In this document: piece after piece, positions 33,670 through 44,472 of the stretch
Position numbering within the stretch: position 1 is the first letter of the stretch
Layout: the number at the start of each line of letters is the position of its first letter
NCBI GenBank assembly: GCA_001724265.1
Contig: MEDY01000168.1
Span: forward strand, 1 to 58,069
Length of the DNA: 58,069 bases
DNA from: Rhizaria sp. SCN 62-66
Taxonomy: Eukaryota; Rhizaria, unplaced
Direction: 5' to 3'
The notes under the pieces: generated by a model
What the model was told of the DNA's origin: nothing
Databases searched by the model: none
What the model saw: the letters and a program-made list of their open reading frames with translations, nothing else
Made by a program: the position numbers and the translations under genes

Positions 33670-36600
33670 ATGCTGTCCGCTCCGTCGCGTCCGTCCGCGC
33701 CGCCCGCGGCCGCGCCCCCCGCGGCCCCTGTGCACCGCGCCCAGTTCGAGGCCCACGACCGTTCTCTGACCGATCTCGCCCCGGCCTCGGGCCTCTCCTC
33801 AGACGAGGCCGAACTGTCCAAACTTCTCACGGGGCTTGCCCGCAGCTCTCGCACCGGCGCACCCGCGTTCCTCACGCTCAGCGCAGCTGGGACCGGGCTG
33901 GCCTCGCTCGGCGCCGTCGCGCGTTTCCCGCTCGTCGAGAACGTCGACGTCTCCAACAACGCGCTCGAAGACCTCTCGCCGCTCGCAGCGCTCACACAGC
34001 TTCGCAAGTTGAACGCGAGCGGGAATAAGCTCGCCGAGCTCCTCCGCGTCCTTCCTCTTTCGAGCACCAGCAGCGGCTGGAGCAACAGCGAGAGCGCGAG
34101 TGCGTCCAACTCACCCGCGCTGTCGAGCATGCGCCTGCGCCCGTCCCAGCCCCAGCAGGCTTCGTCCTCGTCCGCGTCCTTGCCGCCGCGGCCGTCGTCG
34201 TCGCTGTCGCTGCTGACGGACGCGGACTTTTCCCACAATGGGATCCACGTCATCCCAGACCACGTCGCAGCCTTCCCGGCGCTCGCACGGCTTAACTTGC
34301 GCTCCAACTCGCTCGTGTCGCTGCACAACACGGACTTGCTGCCCGCTCTCACGCACCTGGACGCCACGGCCAACGCCATCTCAGACCTGGCCGACTTCCA
34401 GACGTGCCCGCGCTTGTCGGTGCTGCTGCTGGCGCAGAATAGCATCGACCGCCCCGCCCTGCCGCCGCTTCCGGCGCTGCTCGCGCTGGACCTTTCGCAG
34501 AACCGCATCTCCACGCTGGATGCGCTCACGCCCGCGTACCTCCCGCGGCTGCAAGCGCTGAACCTGGCCGGCAACAGCATCGCGCGTCTGGACGAGGTTG
34601 CGCGCCTGGCCGCGCTATCGAACCTCGCGTCGCTCGACCTGCGCCACAACCCCGTCACGCGGCTGCCCAACTACCGCCTCCGCGTCATCTGGCTCTGCCA
34701 CTTGCGCCGCCGCGCGCTGCCATCCGCCTTCCCCGTTGCCATCGCGTCCCCCAGTGCCTCGGCTGCCGCCTCCACGCCCACCAGCGCCAGCGCGAATGCC
34801 AGCGCGAATGCTAGTGCGAGCGCCATGGTCGAGGGCGGGCTGCGCGTGCTACCGGCCCTGGCAGCGGCGCCCGCGCCCCCGGCGTCCGCCGCCGCCTCCG
34901 CCGCCGCGCGCGGGCTGCTGACGCTCGATGGCGTCCCCGTGACGGCGGAGGAGCTCACCGAGGCGCGCGCGCTGTTGGGGGATGAGGACTGTCTCCGCGC
35001 GGTGCTGCATAACCACGTCTTCGCGCTTTCTTCGGGCATGAACAGTAACTGCGCCACGCTCAACAACACCGCGCACACGAACGCCGCTGCCGCGGCTGCG
35101 GGCGCGCAGACTGAGGACGCCGCCGCCGGTTCAGCCGATGGCGGGCCTGCGAGCGGTGCGGGCTTCAGCGCGAGTGTGATGCCCGGCAGCGTTCACACCC
35201 TGCCGGGTCTGCTCTCACTCACGCAGCCGCTGGCTTCGAACGGTAGCCATGTGAGCAACAGTGCGAATATCAGCAACACGGTGAGCGAGAGCGGTTTTGT
35301 GGCCCACTATCCGCAGCTCAACAGCAACGCCGCCCTGGGCAGCACCACGACCCTGGCCGCCGTCATTGCACAGACGATCGCTGACTTTGCCCCGGACCCG
35401 GTCGTCACTAGTGCGATCCGCTCCCTCACTGCGCTCAACGCGAGCAGCATCGCGAGCCACAATAGCTGTTTCAACATGAACAGTCACAGTGCGAATACCA
35501 AGGCGTTCCCGGTGCCGACCGCCGCCGAGGCTGTCGCGCTGGCCGCCGCGGCCTCGACCGCGCGCGCGACCCGTCCACCTGCGCCGCCCGCCGCCTCGGC
35601 CGCGCTGGCCTCGTTCGCGAGCCACATGTCCCCGTCGCCGGCCTCGGCGGCCTCGGTCTCGGTGCCCGCGGCCGCGCTGATCGCCAGCTCCGCCGCCGCC
35701 GCGGCCGCGACGCCCGCCGTGTCGGCCGCGCTGGGGGCCTCGCTGTGGGGCCGCGCGGGCGAAAAGGGGCTGTTCGCGCGTTGGGAACGCGTGGTTGCGC
35801 TCGTGAGCGCGTACGCAGAGGCCAAGAAGAAGACCAAACTGCCGCCCACGGAGGAGCCAGCCAACGCCAACGGCGGGCTGCCGACGGTGCACCTGACGCT
35901 GTCTGACGTGCACCTGGGCCCCGTCGCGCTCTGGGTGCTGTCCCGCGCGATCGCGACGCGGCGCATCCCCGGCCTGACAGCGCTCGACCTCTCGGGCTCC
36001 TTTATGCCGCCCATCCTCGTCCACGGCGCGAACGCCGGCGCCAGCACCAGCAGCAGCACCAACTCGATGAGCAGTGCGAACTTGAACATCGCGAGCAGTG
36101 CGAGCGGGAACAACGCCGCTGCCGGTGCTGCTGCTGCGGGCGGTGTCAGCAAGGTTGCCGCTGCCTCTGCGGCTGCGCTAAGCGCTCTCGCTGCCGCCGT
36201 CGCCGCCGCCGCTGGCTCTGATGGCAACGGCGATGGTTTCGAGTCTGCCGACAGTAATCACAATGGCGGCCCTGGTGACGACGACGACGACGATGCTGCC
36301 GCTGCCATCGTCGCTGCCACGATCTCAGCCGCCGCCTGCGCCGCCTCAATTGCCTCCGCTTGCCCTCCCCAGCGCCTCCGTAACAATAGCGGCATCAACA
36401 ACAGCAGCAGCAGCACCGCACCCGTGGCCGTCTCCGCGTCGTCCCTCGCCGCGACTGTGGCCGCGTCCGCGTCGGCCACGCAGGGGTGGGAGCGCGCGTT
36501 GGGCGGCGCCACGGGCTGGCGCGCGCTCACCTCGGCGCTCGCGCTGCGTCCCTCGCAGACCATGACCTCTCTGCACACGCTCAAGCTCTCACGCTGCGGG

Positions 36601-39600
36601 CTCGGCGGCCCCGCCTGGGGGCTGGCAGCCGCGGAGGCGCTGGCTGCGTTTGTGGCGGCCTCGCGGTCGCTCTCGGTGCTCGTGCTGGCGGACAACGCGT
36701 TTGGCGTGCACCTCGTCGCGCCCACCACCGGCGCCGCGGCGGGCCTCCTCGCCGACGGCAGCGGCTCCGGCGGCGGCTGGGACGGCGACGACCACTGCGG
36801 CGGCGACGGCACAGCCGTCTCTGTCTACGGCGGCGGCGGCGCTGGCGCGGGCGCGGGCGGGAGCCGGGCGATGACGCGGTCGTCGTCGCTGGCGTCGCTG
36901 CTGCACGCCGTGCCCGCGCCCGCCGCCAACACCGTCGCCACGCCCTACAACAGCGGCAACAGCGGCGGCAGCGCTAACCCAGGCAGCGGCACTGGCTCCC
37001 CGGCCCCGGCCCCGGCGCCGCTGTCCGCGTCCTCGTCCGCGCTCGCGCTCAACGCGCGCGCCAACACGGCGAACAGCAGCAGAAGCAACAACGCCAACGC
37101 AGTGCTGGGCTCCGCACCTGTGTCACTGCCCGCGGCCGTGATCGCGCCCTGCCCCGGTCTGCGCCTGCTGTGCGCGGCCGTCCTCCTCTCTAAGTCGCTC
37201 ACCTCGGTGGACCTCTCGCGCTGCCATATTGACGACACGGGGGCGGAGTGCATCGCGGCCGTGCTCGCGGACCGCGGCGCGCGCGTGCGGAGACTCACGC
37301 TCGACGACAACGCCATCCACGTGCGCGGCGCCGTCGCGCTGGCCAAGGCGCTCGAGGGCAACACCACGCTCGTCGCGCTGTCCATCGCCGCGCACACGCC
37401 CGCGGTGCTCGCGCTGCAAACCGTGCCGTCGCCCTCGAGCTCCAGCTCCAGCTCCAGTAACTCTACCTCTAGCGCCAACGCCAACTCTGGCTCTGGCTCC
37501 GGCTCGAACGGCACCGCTACCGCGAGCCTGTCTGCGCAGTCGGCGGCGTTCCCGCCTTTTACGAGCGCGAACAGCCCCGCCTCGTTCAACAACAACGCCA
37601 GCGGCCCCGTCAGCGGCAGCAGCGGCGGCAGCGCGGTGGGCGGCCAGTCGACTGCGGCGCAGTGCCTGGACCGCACCGAGTACGCGGCGCCGCTGCGGCC
37701 GCTGCCGTGCGCGGGCGTGTGCGCGCTCGCCGGCGCGTTGGCAACGCACAACGACACGCTGACCGAGCTCACGCTCTCGGGCGCGCACTGCGGCGACCGC
37801 GGCGCGCGCGCGCTCGCACGGGTGCTGCACCGCCGCGCCGCCAAGAGCGCCGCCGCGGGCCAGAGTTGTGGCAGCGGCAAGAAGAAGAAGACGGCCTGTG
37901 GTGCCGACGTGTCCGCGCGGACGCTGACTGGCGCGCACGTGCACGGCGACGCGCCCCTGCTGCCGCCCCTCTCGCCCTCCAAGTCCCACGGCAGCGTCAA
38001 CTGCGACGCCAGCATCGAGCACCACGGCAGCAACAACGCTGTCTACACTCTGGCGCCGCAGCGCCTGAAGTCTTTGTCGCTGTCTTGCTGCGGTATCGGC
38101 CCCAGCGGCCTCCGCGCGCTCGCCGCCGCGCTCGCCGCGGTGCCGCCCGCGCAGGCGACGCTCACGGTGCTGGATCTGGGCGGCAACCTCTGCGACGCCG
38201 CTGCCGCCGCCACGCTGGCCGCGACCGGGGACGTTGCCGTCGCCGCCGCCGCCGCCGGGACGGACCCTGACGACGCGCTCGCCGCCGCCGCCGCAGCCGC
38301 CAACGCCGCCGCCGCTGCCGCCGCCGGGTCGTCGTCCTCGGGCTACGGCTACGGGTACGGCTCTTCGTACGCCGGCGGCTACAACAGCGGCACTGGGCTC
38401 GCCTCCCCCGTGTTCGGCGCCGTCCCGGTCACGCGCCCCACGACCTCGGCCTCCGTGTCGACCTCCGTGGCAGGCGCGGGCGCTGGAGTCGTCTCCGTCA
38501 CCGGCGCGACCCCGCGCAGCGTCTACGGCACCGGGTCCGCCGTGGCTCCTCCCTCGCTCAACCTCGGCCCCTCGGTCAGCAACACCGCCAACAACGCGGG
38601 CGCCGTGGTGAGCTCGGCGCTGCAGCCACAGCACGGCAGCATCGGCCTCGCGCGCCGCGGTTCGCTGCCGCGCAGCGCCGTTGAGCTGGGCGCGCTGGCG
38701 CTTTCGGCGCACGCCGCGGCCGCGCACGCCGCCGGCGCCGCCTCGCCCGCCGCGCCCCCCGCGGCCACGCCGGCGGCCGCCGTCTCCGCCGCGGGCTCTC
38801 TGCTCGGCGGCGGCGCGCCTTTCGGCTCAACCAGCCCCGCCGCGGGCGCCGGCGCCTCCGGTTCCGCCGCCGCCGCTGCCGCCGCGCTGGCGATGGGCGC
38901 GGCAGTCCCCCGCGCGCGCGACGCGCCGCTGCCGCTGCTGTTCCCTGCGTCCTCCGCGCGCCCGCTGCCGCTGCCCGCGCACCAGCAGTGGCTGCACGCC
39001 GCCCTGGCGCCTCCGACGGCGCTGATCGACCCGCCCGCGCTCGACGCCGCTGCCGCGTGCCTGCTCCGCGCGCTGCCCGCGGCGCCGCTACTGTCTACTC
39101 TCTCGCTCGCGGGGCTGCCCGCGGGCCCGCAGACGATGCTGGCGCTAGCCGCGCTGCTGCCGCTGCACCCCGCGATAGCCACGCTGCGCCTGGGTCCCAG
39201 CACCGCCGCCGCGGCCGACGCCGTCACGGCCGCGGGCAGCCTCCGCGCCGCCGCCGCGGCCGCCGCCGCTGCGGGCGCGGGCCGCGACGCGCTGCTGTCC
39301 CCGCGCGGGGCCGGCGGCGCGGGCGCGAGTGGCGCCAGCCTGGGCCCCAGCGCCGTGGCTGTCGCCGCGTCGGTTACACCCGGCCAGCGAATCCGCCGCG
39401 CGACCTCGGTGCCCGCCGCCAGCTCCAGCTCCGGCGCAGTCCCGGTCCCCGCCGCGGTCGCCGCTGCGGGCGGCGGCGGAGTGCTGTTCGGCGGTCACGC
39501 GGGGCTCAACGTCAGCGGGCTCGACGTCGAGGACGGCAGCGCGAACCCCAGCCCCAGCCCCAGCGACGACGACGATGACAGCGCCGCCGCCGCTGAGGAG

Positions 39601-42600
39601 ACCAAGGACGGCGACAACAACGGCGGAGACGGCGACGAGGAGGAGGAGGACGTCTGCGCGGTCGCCTCCGCGCGCGCGTCGGTGCTGGCCGACGCCGCGA
39701 TCGCGGGAACCGCCGCCTCGGCCGCGCTCGTGGGCACCGAGCCCGTGGTCGTGATCGTGCGCCCGGAGGCCGTGACGCGCGGCGCCGTCGCGCCCACGCT
39801 TGCGGCGCTGCGCGGGCTCGGCCTCACGCTCATCGCCGTAACCGAGACGCGCCTCTCGCTGCAGCAGGCCAAGGCTGCGCTCGCCTACACCGCGGCGGCC
39901 CCCGCGCTCGCGGACGCGGCCTCGGTGCTCTGCGCCGACTCCGCGCTCTCGCTCTCGGCCGCGCTGAGCGCCGCCAGCGCGGCCAGCGCGGCGAGAGCGC
40001 TGACCCCGTCCGCCGCCGCGAGCTCTGCCGCCGCGGTTGGCATCAGCCCCACGGGCGCGGCCGTGGTGACGCATGCGGCGTCGTGCGCGGCCGCCGACGC
40101 CGTCACCGCCGCTGCCGCAGGCTTCCCCGTGCCCACGTGCGGCCAGACCTCGGCCTCAGTGTCGTACGACGTCTACCACCTCGCCGCCGCGCTCGCGCCC
40201 GCTCTCGGCGCGGAGCCCGTCGCGTTCGACTCTAGCGCGAGCGCGAAGCCGAAGACTCCGGCCGCATCGAGCTCTGCCGTTGCCTCCCCAGCCAACACCA
40301 GCTCTGGCTCGAGCTCGGCCGCGCTGCCGGCTGCGGTGGCGCGCGCGCGCTCTCTGTACGCGGCCGCCGCGGGCCCCGCCGCGGAGCTCGCGGGCACGCT
40401 TGCGGCCTCGCGCTGCGTCATCATCCTCGCCTCCGGCCCTGCCGCGGCCGCGATGACCGCCCACGCGCTTGGGCCCTCGGACCCCGCCGCGGCGCGCGCG
40501 CTGGCCTCAGGCGCGCCCTTTCCGGTGCCTGTGTCGCACCCCAGCCTGGGCCCCGCCGCCGCGCTGCCCGCGGCCGCGGCCGCGGCCGCGACCGCCGCCG
40601 TCGCCGCCGCTGCCGCGAGCGCCGCGGCCGCGTGGTGGCGCTCGCGCCCGCTGGCGTCGCTGCCACTGCGCGCGGTCTTCGGCCGCGACCGCGCGCACAA
40701 CGGCCTCCTCGCCACCGCGGGCCCCCGCGCCGCGCGCGCGCTCGCTGCGGCCCTGCTGTCGCAGGACTGGCTGCTCACCGCGCTCACGCCCGTGCCCGCG
40801 GCCATCGCCTTCGTCCAGCCGCTGTCCGCGCGCCGCGGCAGCGCGGCCGCCGCGGCGGCTGCGGCGGGCGCTGCGGCTGCTAGCGGCGCCGGCGCGGCCG
40901 CGTTCACGCGCGCCTACTCGATCTCCCATGTCTCGGCCCTGGGCCACGGCTTCGCGCCCGCGCAGTTGCCGCCGCTCGCGGGCCCCGGCGCCACCTCGGT
41001 CTTTGGGCCCGGCGCCACCGCAGGCGCGGGCGCTGCCATGCCCACTAGCGCGTCGGTCGCGGCGGCGCTGGCTGTGGCGAGCGCAACCGCGGGCACCGAG
41101 GCCGTTGCTCCCGGCGACCGTGCGCTGGTGACCGCCGCCGCGGCGCTTGCGCACTCGATAAACGTGACCACGAACAACAGTGGTGTGAGCGCGGGCGGTG
41201 ACGCGTTTGCACCGCAGCAGCAGCAACAGCAGCCGCAGCAGCCGCTGCCGATCGTGACGCTGATGTCCGACGGCAACAACAGCAACGGCAGCACGGCGCG
41301 CCTCAGCAGCGCCAACGGCCGCGGCGGCAGCGTGCGCTCCTGGATGCATGCCGCGAGCAACAACCTGTACTCGAGCGCCGACTCCGTGCCCGCGGTGGCG
41401 CTGCACCGCGGCGTCCTGCTCTCCGCGCTGCAGCTCACCGCGGTGCCCTCGGTGGCCTCGACGCCGCTGCTTGCCGCACTGGCCGCGCCCGCCGCGGCTG
41501 CCGCGGCCGCGGCCGCGTCGCTGTCGTTGCCGTCGCTGGGCTTCGGCCTTGGCCTGGGCGCTATGTCGGGCGGCCTGCTGGGCTCGCTCCGGTCGCTTTC
41601 GCTGGGCGCGGGCGTGGCGTGGACGAGCGTCTCCTGGGCGCTGCTCTGCCGCGTCATCGCCGCCAGCGCCGTCACCGAGATCGTCATCACGCACGCCACG
41701 CTTCCCTACTGCACCGCCGTCGCGCCGCCGCCCAGCAGCACCCGCGGCGCGGCGGCGGCGACGACCGCGGCGGCGACGGCGCGGCCCGCGCTCATGTCGC
41801 CGCTCAACTCGGCGCATCCGGGCACCGGCAACGGCGGCGGCATGGGCAACAGCTTTGGCTACGGCGACATCATGCGCCGCCGCAACAGCGCGGATTCCCC
41901 GACGAACAACGGCACCACCACCGCCGCGGCCGTCATCGGACACAAGTCATTCTTCGCGCCCCCCTCCGGCCCCCAGCCCAACACGAGCTACTCATACAGC
42001 AACAACAACAACAATAGCACCAGCGACTCTGCGGCTGCTGTGCACGCGATTACCAATCACGTGTCCATGCACGCGCGCGCGTCGCAGGCCTCGCTGTCCA
42101 GTAACAACACCAGCAGCAGCGGCTCGCACTCGTCCTCCCACACCCTTAACCGCAGCAGCTACAACAACAACAGCCGCTCCGACTCGGCCACCAGCGCGCG
42201 CCCGCAGTCGGCCGACCTCAACGCCAACATCGGCGGTGGCGGCAGCAACGCCCGCGGCAGCGGCGGCGGCGCGCGCGGCAGCGGCCGGTCCTCGCGCAAC
42301 GGCACGGGCGACGTCATGGCCTCGCGCCATCGCCGCATGCGCTCGACCGACGTCGAGGGCGCGACAGAGAACGACGCAGACGCCGCAGTCGCCGCTGCTG
42401 CGGCCTCCGCGGCCGCCGCGGGCGCCTCCGCCGTCACCGGGTACAGCTTGAGCGCGCGCGCGTCGCTGCCCAGTCCGACCGCGTTCTCGCGCTCATTCTC
42501 GAGCAGCAACGCCACCGGCAGCGGCGCCGCAGGCGCGGACGACGCGGCGGGGCGGTACTACAGCAACGACACCGTCGTTGCGGGCTTCTCGGCCGGCAAC

Positions 42601-44472
42601 GGTCGCCCTGTGTCGCAACAATACGGCCACAACATCGCCGGGTTCGTCAGCAACGGCTTCGGCGGCGACGGCGGCTACAGCGGCCCCCACCGGCAGCAGC
42701 CGCTGGAGGAGGAGGCCGGGCACGAGGACGACGAGGACGACGACGACGACGTCTACTACGAGGCTGCGCGCGAAGGCCGCCGCCCCGCCGCGCCCGCCGC
42801 GCTTCAGGCCTCCATCGCCGTCGCACCCGGGACGTCGGCGTCGTCGTCGGCCTCCGCGGCCGGCAGCGCTGTGCCCACGACCTTCACGGTCACTGAGCCC
42901 GACGCCGCCGAGCAGTTCTACTGGCTCTCTGAGCCGTCGCTGGGCCCGCGCCCCGTCCGCGGCTCGCTGGCAGACGCCAACGGGCACGCCGCGCACTGCT
43001 TGCACGCGCTGCTCGCCGCCGTCTCGGCCTCTGCAGCGCCCGCAGTGCGGCTCGATCTCTCGTACACGCGCCTCGGCGACGGCGGCGCGTGGGCGCTTGC
43101 GGGTTACTTCAATGCCGCGGCCGCCGCGCGCGAGCAGCGCCGGAGACTCGGCGCCGCCGCGCCCGCGGTGCGCGACCCGCTCGTGTCGCTTAACCTGCGC
43201 GGCTGCGGGCTCGGGCTCTCTGGCCCGCTCACAGTCCCCAACAGCAACAACAGCGCCGGTGGCGCCAGCAGCACCAACGACGGCGCCGCTGCGGCCGCCG
43301 CGGCTGCACTCGCCGTCGCTGCGGCGGCGTCTGGCGCCGCGGGCGGCAACAACGGATCTGTCGCCGCCGCCGCCACGGCCGCCGCGGCGACTGTGCTGTC
43401 GCGCCAGGGATCCTTCAGCGCCGGCCGCGCCGGGCTGGCGAGCTCCCAGTCGGCCGCGAACCTTATCGCCGCCGCCACCCACCCCAACGCCGCCGCCGGC
43501 GCTGCCACCGCGGACGCGTCGTCGTCGCTGTCGACGGGCTCGCCCGCGCCCGTGCTGGGAGTGGGCCTCGCGTCCGCCGCCGCCGCCGCGGCCGCCGCGG
43601 GCGCGTCGGGCGTGGTCTCCACTGCGGGGCTGGTGCTCGACGCCGCCTCGGTCTGCGGCGCTCTCGCCTCACCTCACGCCGCCGCGGCCTACGCGCTGCT
43701 GGTCGCGCGCGACGCTGTGCCGATGCTGCCCGGGCTCGCTGCGCTGATGGCCGCGCTCGCGCTGCCGCTGTCGCCGACGCTGCGCACGCTAGTGCTGGCC
43801 GACAACGCGTTGCCCACGCCCGCCGTCGCCGCGCTGGCCGCCGCGCTGGGCGCCAACCGCAGCGTCGCGGAGCTGGACGTGGGCGCCAACATGCTGCCCA
43901 GCACCGACGCCGCGCGCGCAGCGGTCCGCGCGCTGCTGGCAACGCCGCGCGCGCTCTACACGCTCGTTCTGCCCGATATCGTGCTGCCCCCGGCCTACGC
44001 GCTGGCTAGCGGTGCCGCCTCCGCGGCGGCCACGACGCGGCTGATGACGCCTGCCGCGGCCGCGGCCGCGGCCGCCGAGGCCGCTGCAGCCGCCGACGCC
44101 GCCGCGGAGGCCGAGGAGGACGCGCTGGTCGCCGCGCTGGCGTCCGGCCTGGCCGCCAGCGGCTGCCTCGCGTCTGTCGACCTCGGACTGGCCTTCTCGA
44201 CGGGCGTGGAAGAGCGCCACAAGGAGACCATCGTCGCCGCGCTCATGGACAACAGCGGCGGGTCCAAGCTGCGCCGGCTGTTCGCGCGCGGCCAGCCCCT
44301 GCGCGACCGCATTGCGGCGAGCACCAGCGGCAGCGCCGAGGTCAAGGTCGACGTAGCTGAGGCAGAGCGCATGGCCGAGCTCGAGACCGGGCTCGCGGCG
44401 CTGCTGGCGCGCCACAGGGTCGAGGCCGCGGTTGCAGCGCTCTCGGGCAAGCAGCAGCAACAACAGCAGTAA
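33670..44472 (+). CDS. giant leucine-rich repeat protein, single exon, 3,600 aa
   Basis: One uninterrupted frame from the ATG at 33670 to TAA, with no UAG in 3,600 codons. Residues about 70-130 and 180-350 hold SDS22-like LRRs (ENVDVSNNALEDLSPLAAL, LARLNLRSNSLVSL, LLALDLSQNRISTLDAL, LQALNLAGNSIARLDEV), closed by an LRR-cap-like PNYRLRVIWLCHLRRRALP. Later RNI-type repeats are scattered: LHTLKLSRCGLGGPAWG (about 36570), LTSVDLSRCHIDDTGAECI (about 37200), LTELTLSGAHCGDRGARAL (about 37760), LKSLSLSCCGIGPSGLRAL (about 38070), VRLDLSYTRLGDGGAWAL (about 43050) and LRTLVLADNALPTPAVAAL (about 43780). These are separated by hundreds of Ala/Ser/Gly/Asn residues. LRRs are protein-binding scaffolds. No catalytic, kinase or NACHT domain, signal peptide or membrane segment was seen. 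The family is not recognised. An in-frame TTG 20 codons upstream is not favoured as the start. Confidence 0.88.
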   Translation: MLSAPSRPSAPPAAAPPAAPVHRAQFEAHDRSLTDLAPASGLSSDEAELSKLLTGLARSSRTGAPAFLTLSAAGTGLASLGAVARFPLVENVDVSNNALEDLSPLAALTQLRKLNASGNKLAELLRVLPLSSTSSGWSNSESASASNSPALSSMRLRPSQPQQASSSSASLPPRPSSSLSLLTDADFSHNGIHVIPDHVAAFPALARLNLRSNSLVSLHNTDLLPALTHLDATANAISDLADFQTCPRLSVLLLAQNSIDRPALPPLPALLALDLSQNRISTLDALTPAYLPRLQALNLAGNSIARLDEVARLAALSNLASLDLRHNPVTRLPNYRLRVIWLCHLRRRALPSAFPVAIASPSASAAASTPTSASANASANASASAMVEGGLRVLPALAAAPAPPASAAASAAARGLLTLDGVPVTAEELTEARALLGDEDCLRAVLHNHVFALSSGMNSNCATLNNTAHTNAAAAAAGAQTEDAAAGSADGGPASGAGFSASVMPGSVHTLPGLLSLTQPLASNGSHVSNSANISNTVSESGFVAHYPQLNSNAALGSTTTLAAVIAQTIADFAPDPVVTSAIRSLTALNASSIASHNSCFNMNSHSANTKAFPVPTAAEAVALAAAASTARATRPPAPPAASAALASFASHMSPSPASAASVSVPAAALIASSAAAAAATPAVSAALGASLWGRAGEKGLFARWERVVALVSAYAEAKKKTKLPPTEEPANANGGLPTVHLTLSDVHLGPVALWVLSRAIATRRIPGLTALDLSGSFMPPILVHGANAGASTSSSTNSMSSANLNIASSASGNNAAAGAAAAGGVSKVAAASAAALSALAAAVAAAAGSDGNGDGFESADSNHNGGPGDDDDDDAAAAIVAATISAAACAASIASACPPQRLRNNSGINNSSSSTAPVAVSASSLAATVAASASATQGWERALGGATGWRALTSALALRPSQTMTSLHTLKLSRCGLGGPAWGLAAAEALAAFVAASRSLSVLVLADNAFGVHLVAPTTGAAAGLLADGSGSGGGWDGDDHCGGDGTAVSVYGGGGAGAGAGGSRAMTRSSSLASLLHAVPAPAANTVATPYNSGNSGGSANPGSGTGSPAPAPAPLSASSSALALNARANTANSSRSNNANAVLGSAPVSLPAAVIAPCPGLRLLCAAVLLSKSLTSVDLSRCHIDDTGAECIAAVLADRGARVRRLTLDDNAIHVRGAVALAKALEGNTTLVALSIAAHTPAVLALQTVPSPSSSSSSSSNSTSSANANSGSGSGSNGTATASLSAQSAAFPPFTSANSPASFNNNASGPVSGSSGGSAVGGQSTAAQCLDRTEYAAPLRPLPCAGVCALAGALATHNDTLTELTLSGAHCGDRGARALARVLHRRAAKSAAAGQSCGSGKKKKTACGADVSARTLTGAHVHGDAPLLPPLSPSKSHGSVNCDASIEHHGSNNAVYTLAPQRLKSLSLSCCGIGPSGLRALAAALAAVPPAQATLTVLDLGGNLCDAAAAATLAATGDVAVAAAAAGTDPDDALAAAAAAANAAAAAAAGSSSSGYGYGYGSSYAGGYNSGTGLASPVFGAVPVTRPTTSASVSTSVAGAGAGVVSVTGATPRSVYGTGSAVAPPSLNLGPSVSNTANNAGAVVSSALQPQHGSIGLARRGSLPRSAVELGALALSAHAAAAHAAGAASPAAPPAATPAAAVSAAGSLLGGGAPFGSTSPAAGAGASGSAAAAAAALAMGAAVPRARDAPLPLLFPASSARPLPLPAHQQWLHAALAPPTALIDPPALDAAAACLLRALPAAPLLSTLSLAGLPAGPQTMLALAALLPLHPAIATLRLGPSTAAAADAVTAAGSLRAAAAAAAAAGAGRDALLSPRGAGGAGASGASLGPSAVAVAASVTPGQRIRRATSVPAASSSSGAVPVPAAVAAAGGGGVLFGGHAGLNVSGLDVEDGSANPSPSPSDDDDDSAAAAEETKDGDNNGGDGDEEEEDVCAVASARASVLADAAIAGTAASAALVGTEPVVVIVRPEAVTRGAVAPTLAALRGLGLTLIAVTETRLSLQQAKAALAYTAAAPALADAASVLCADSALSLSAALSAASAASAARALTPSAAASSAAAVGISPTGAAVVTHAASCAAADAVTAAAAGFPVPTCGQTSASVSYDVYHLAAALAPALGAEPVAFDSSASAKPKTPAASSSAVASPANTSSGSSSAALPAAVARARSLYAAAAGPAAELAGTLAASRCVIILASGPAAAAMTAHALGPSDPAAARALASGAPFPVPVSHPSLGPAAALPAAAAAAATAAVAAAAASAAAAWWRSRPLASLPLRAVFGRDRAHNGLLATAGPRAARALAAALLSQDWLLTALTPVPAAIAFVQPLSARRGSAAAAAAAAGAAAASGAGAAAFTRAYSISHVSALGHGFAPAQLPPLAGPGATSVFGPGATAGAGAAMPTSASVAAALAVASATAGTEAVAPGDRALVTAAAALAHSINVTTNNSGVSAGGDAFAPQQQQQQPQQPLPIVTLMSDGNNSNGSTARLSSANGRGGSVRSWMHAASNNLYSSADSVPAVALHRGVLLSALQLTAVPSVASTPLLAALAAPAAAAAAAAASLSLPSLGFGLGLGAMSGGLLGSLRSLSLGAGVAWTSVSWALLCRVIAASAVTEIVITHATLPYCTAVAPPPSSTRGAAAATTAAATARPALMSPLNSAHPGTGNGGGMGNSFGYGDIMRRRNSADSPTNNGTTTAAAVIGHKSFFAPPSGPQPNTSYSYSNNNNNSTSDSAAAVHAITNHVSMHARASQASLSSNNTSSSGSHSSSHTLNRSSYNNNSRSDSATSARPQSADLNANIGGGGSNARGSGGGARGSGRSSRNGTGDVMASRHRRMRSTDVEGATENDADAAVAAAAASAAAAGASAVTGYSLSARASLPSPTAFSRSFSSSNATGSGAAGADDAAGRYYSNDTVVAGFSAGNGRPVSQQYGHNIAGFVSNGFGGDGGYSGPHRQQPLEEEAGHEDDEDDDDDVYYEAAREGRRPAAPAALQASIAVAPGTSASSSASAAGSAVPTTFTVTEPDAAEQFYWLSEPSLGPRPVRGSLADANGHAAHCLHALLAAVSASAAPAVRLDLSYTRLGDGGAWALAGYFNAAAAAREQRRRLGAAAPAVRDPLVSLNLRGCGLGLSGPLTVPNSNNSAGGASSTNDGAAAAAAAALAVAAAASGAAGGNNGSVAAAATAAAATVLSRQGSFSAGRAGLASSQSAANLIAAATHPNAAAGAATADASSSLSTGSPAPVLGVGLASAAAAAAAAGASGVVSTAGLVLDAASVCGALASPHAAAAYALLVARDAVPMLPGLAALMAALALPLSPTLRTLVLADNALPTPAVAALAAALGANRSVAELDVGANMLPSTDAARAAVRALLATPRALYTLVLPDIVLPPAYALASGAASAAATTRLMTPAAAAAAAAEAAAAADAAAEAEEDALVAALASGLAASGCLASVDLGLAFSTGVEERHKETIVAALMDNSGGSKLRRLFARGQPLRDRIAASTSGSAEVKVDVAEAERMAELETGLAALLARHRVEAAVAALSGKQQQQQQ

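Noticed and set aside
39145-43482. Several 300-480-residue open frames antisense to the LRR gene
   Set aside because: High GC lowers stop frequency in all frames. These have shadow-type Arg/Gly/Ala composition and no motif, while the sense frame has clear LRRs.
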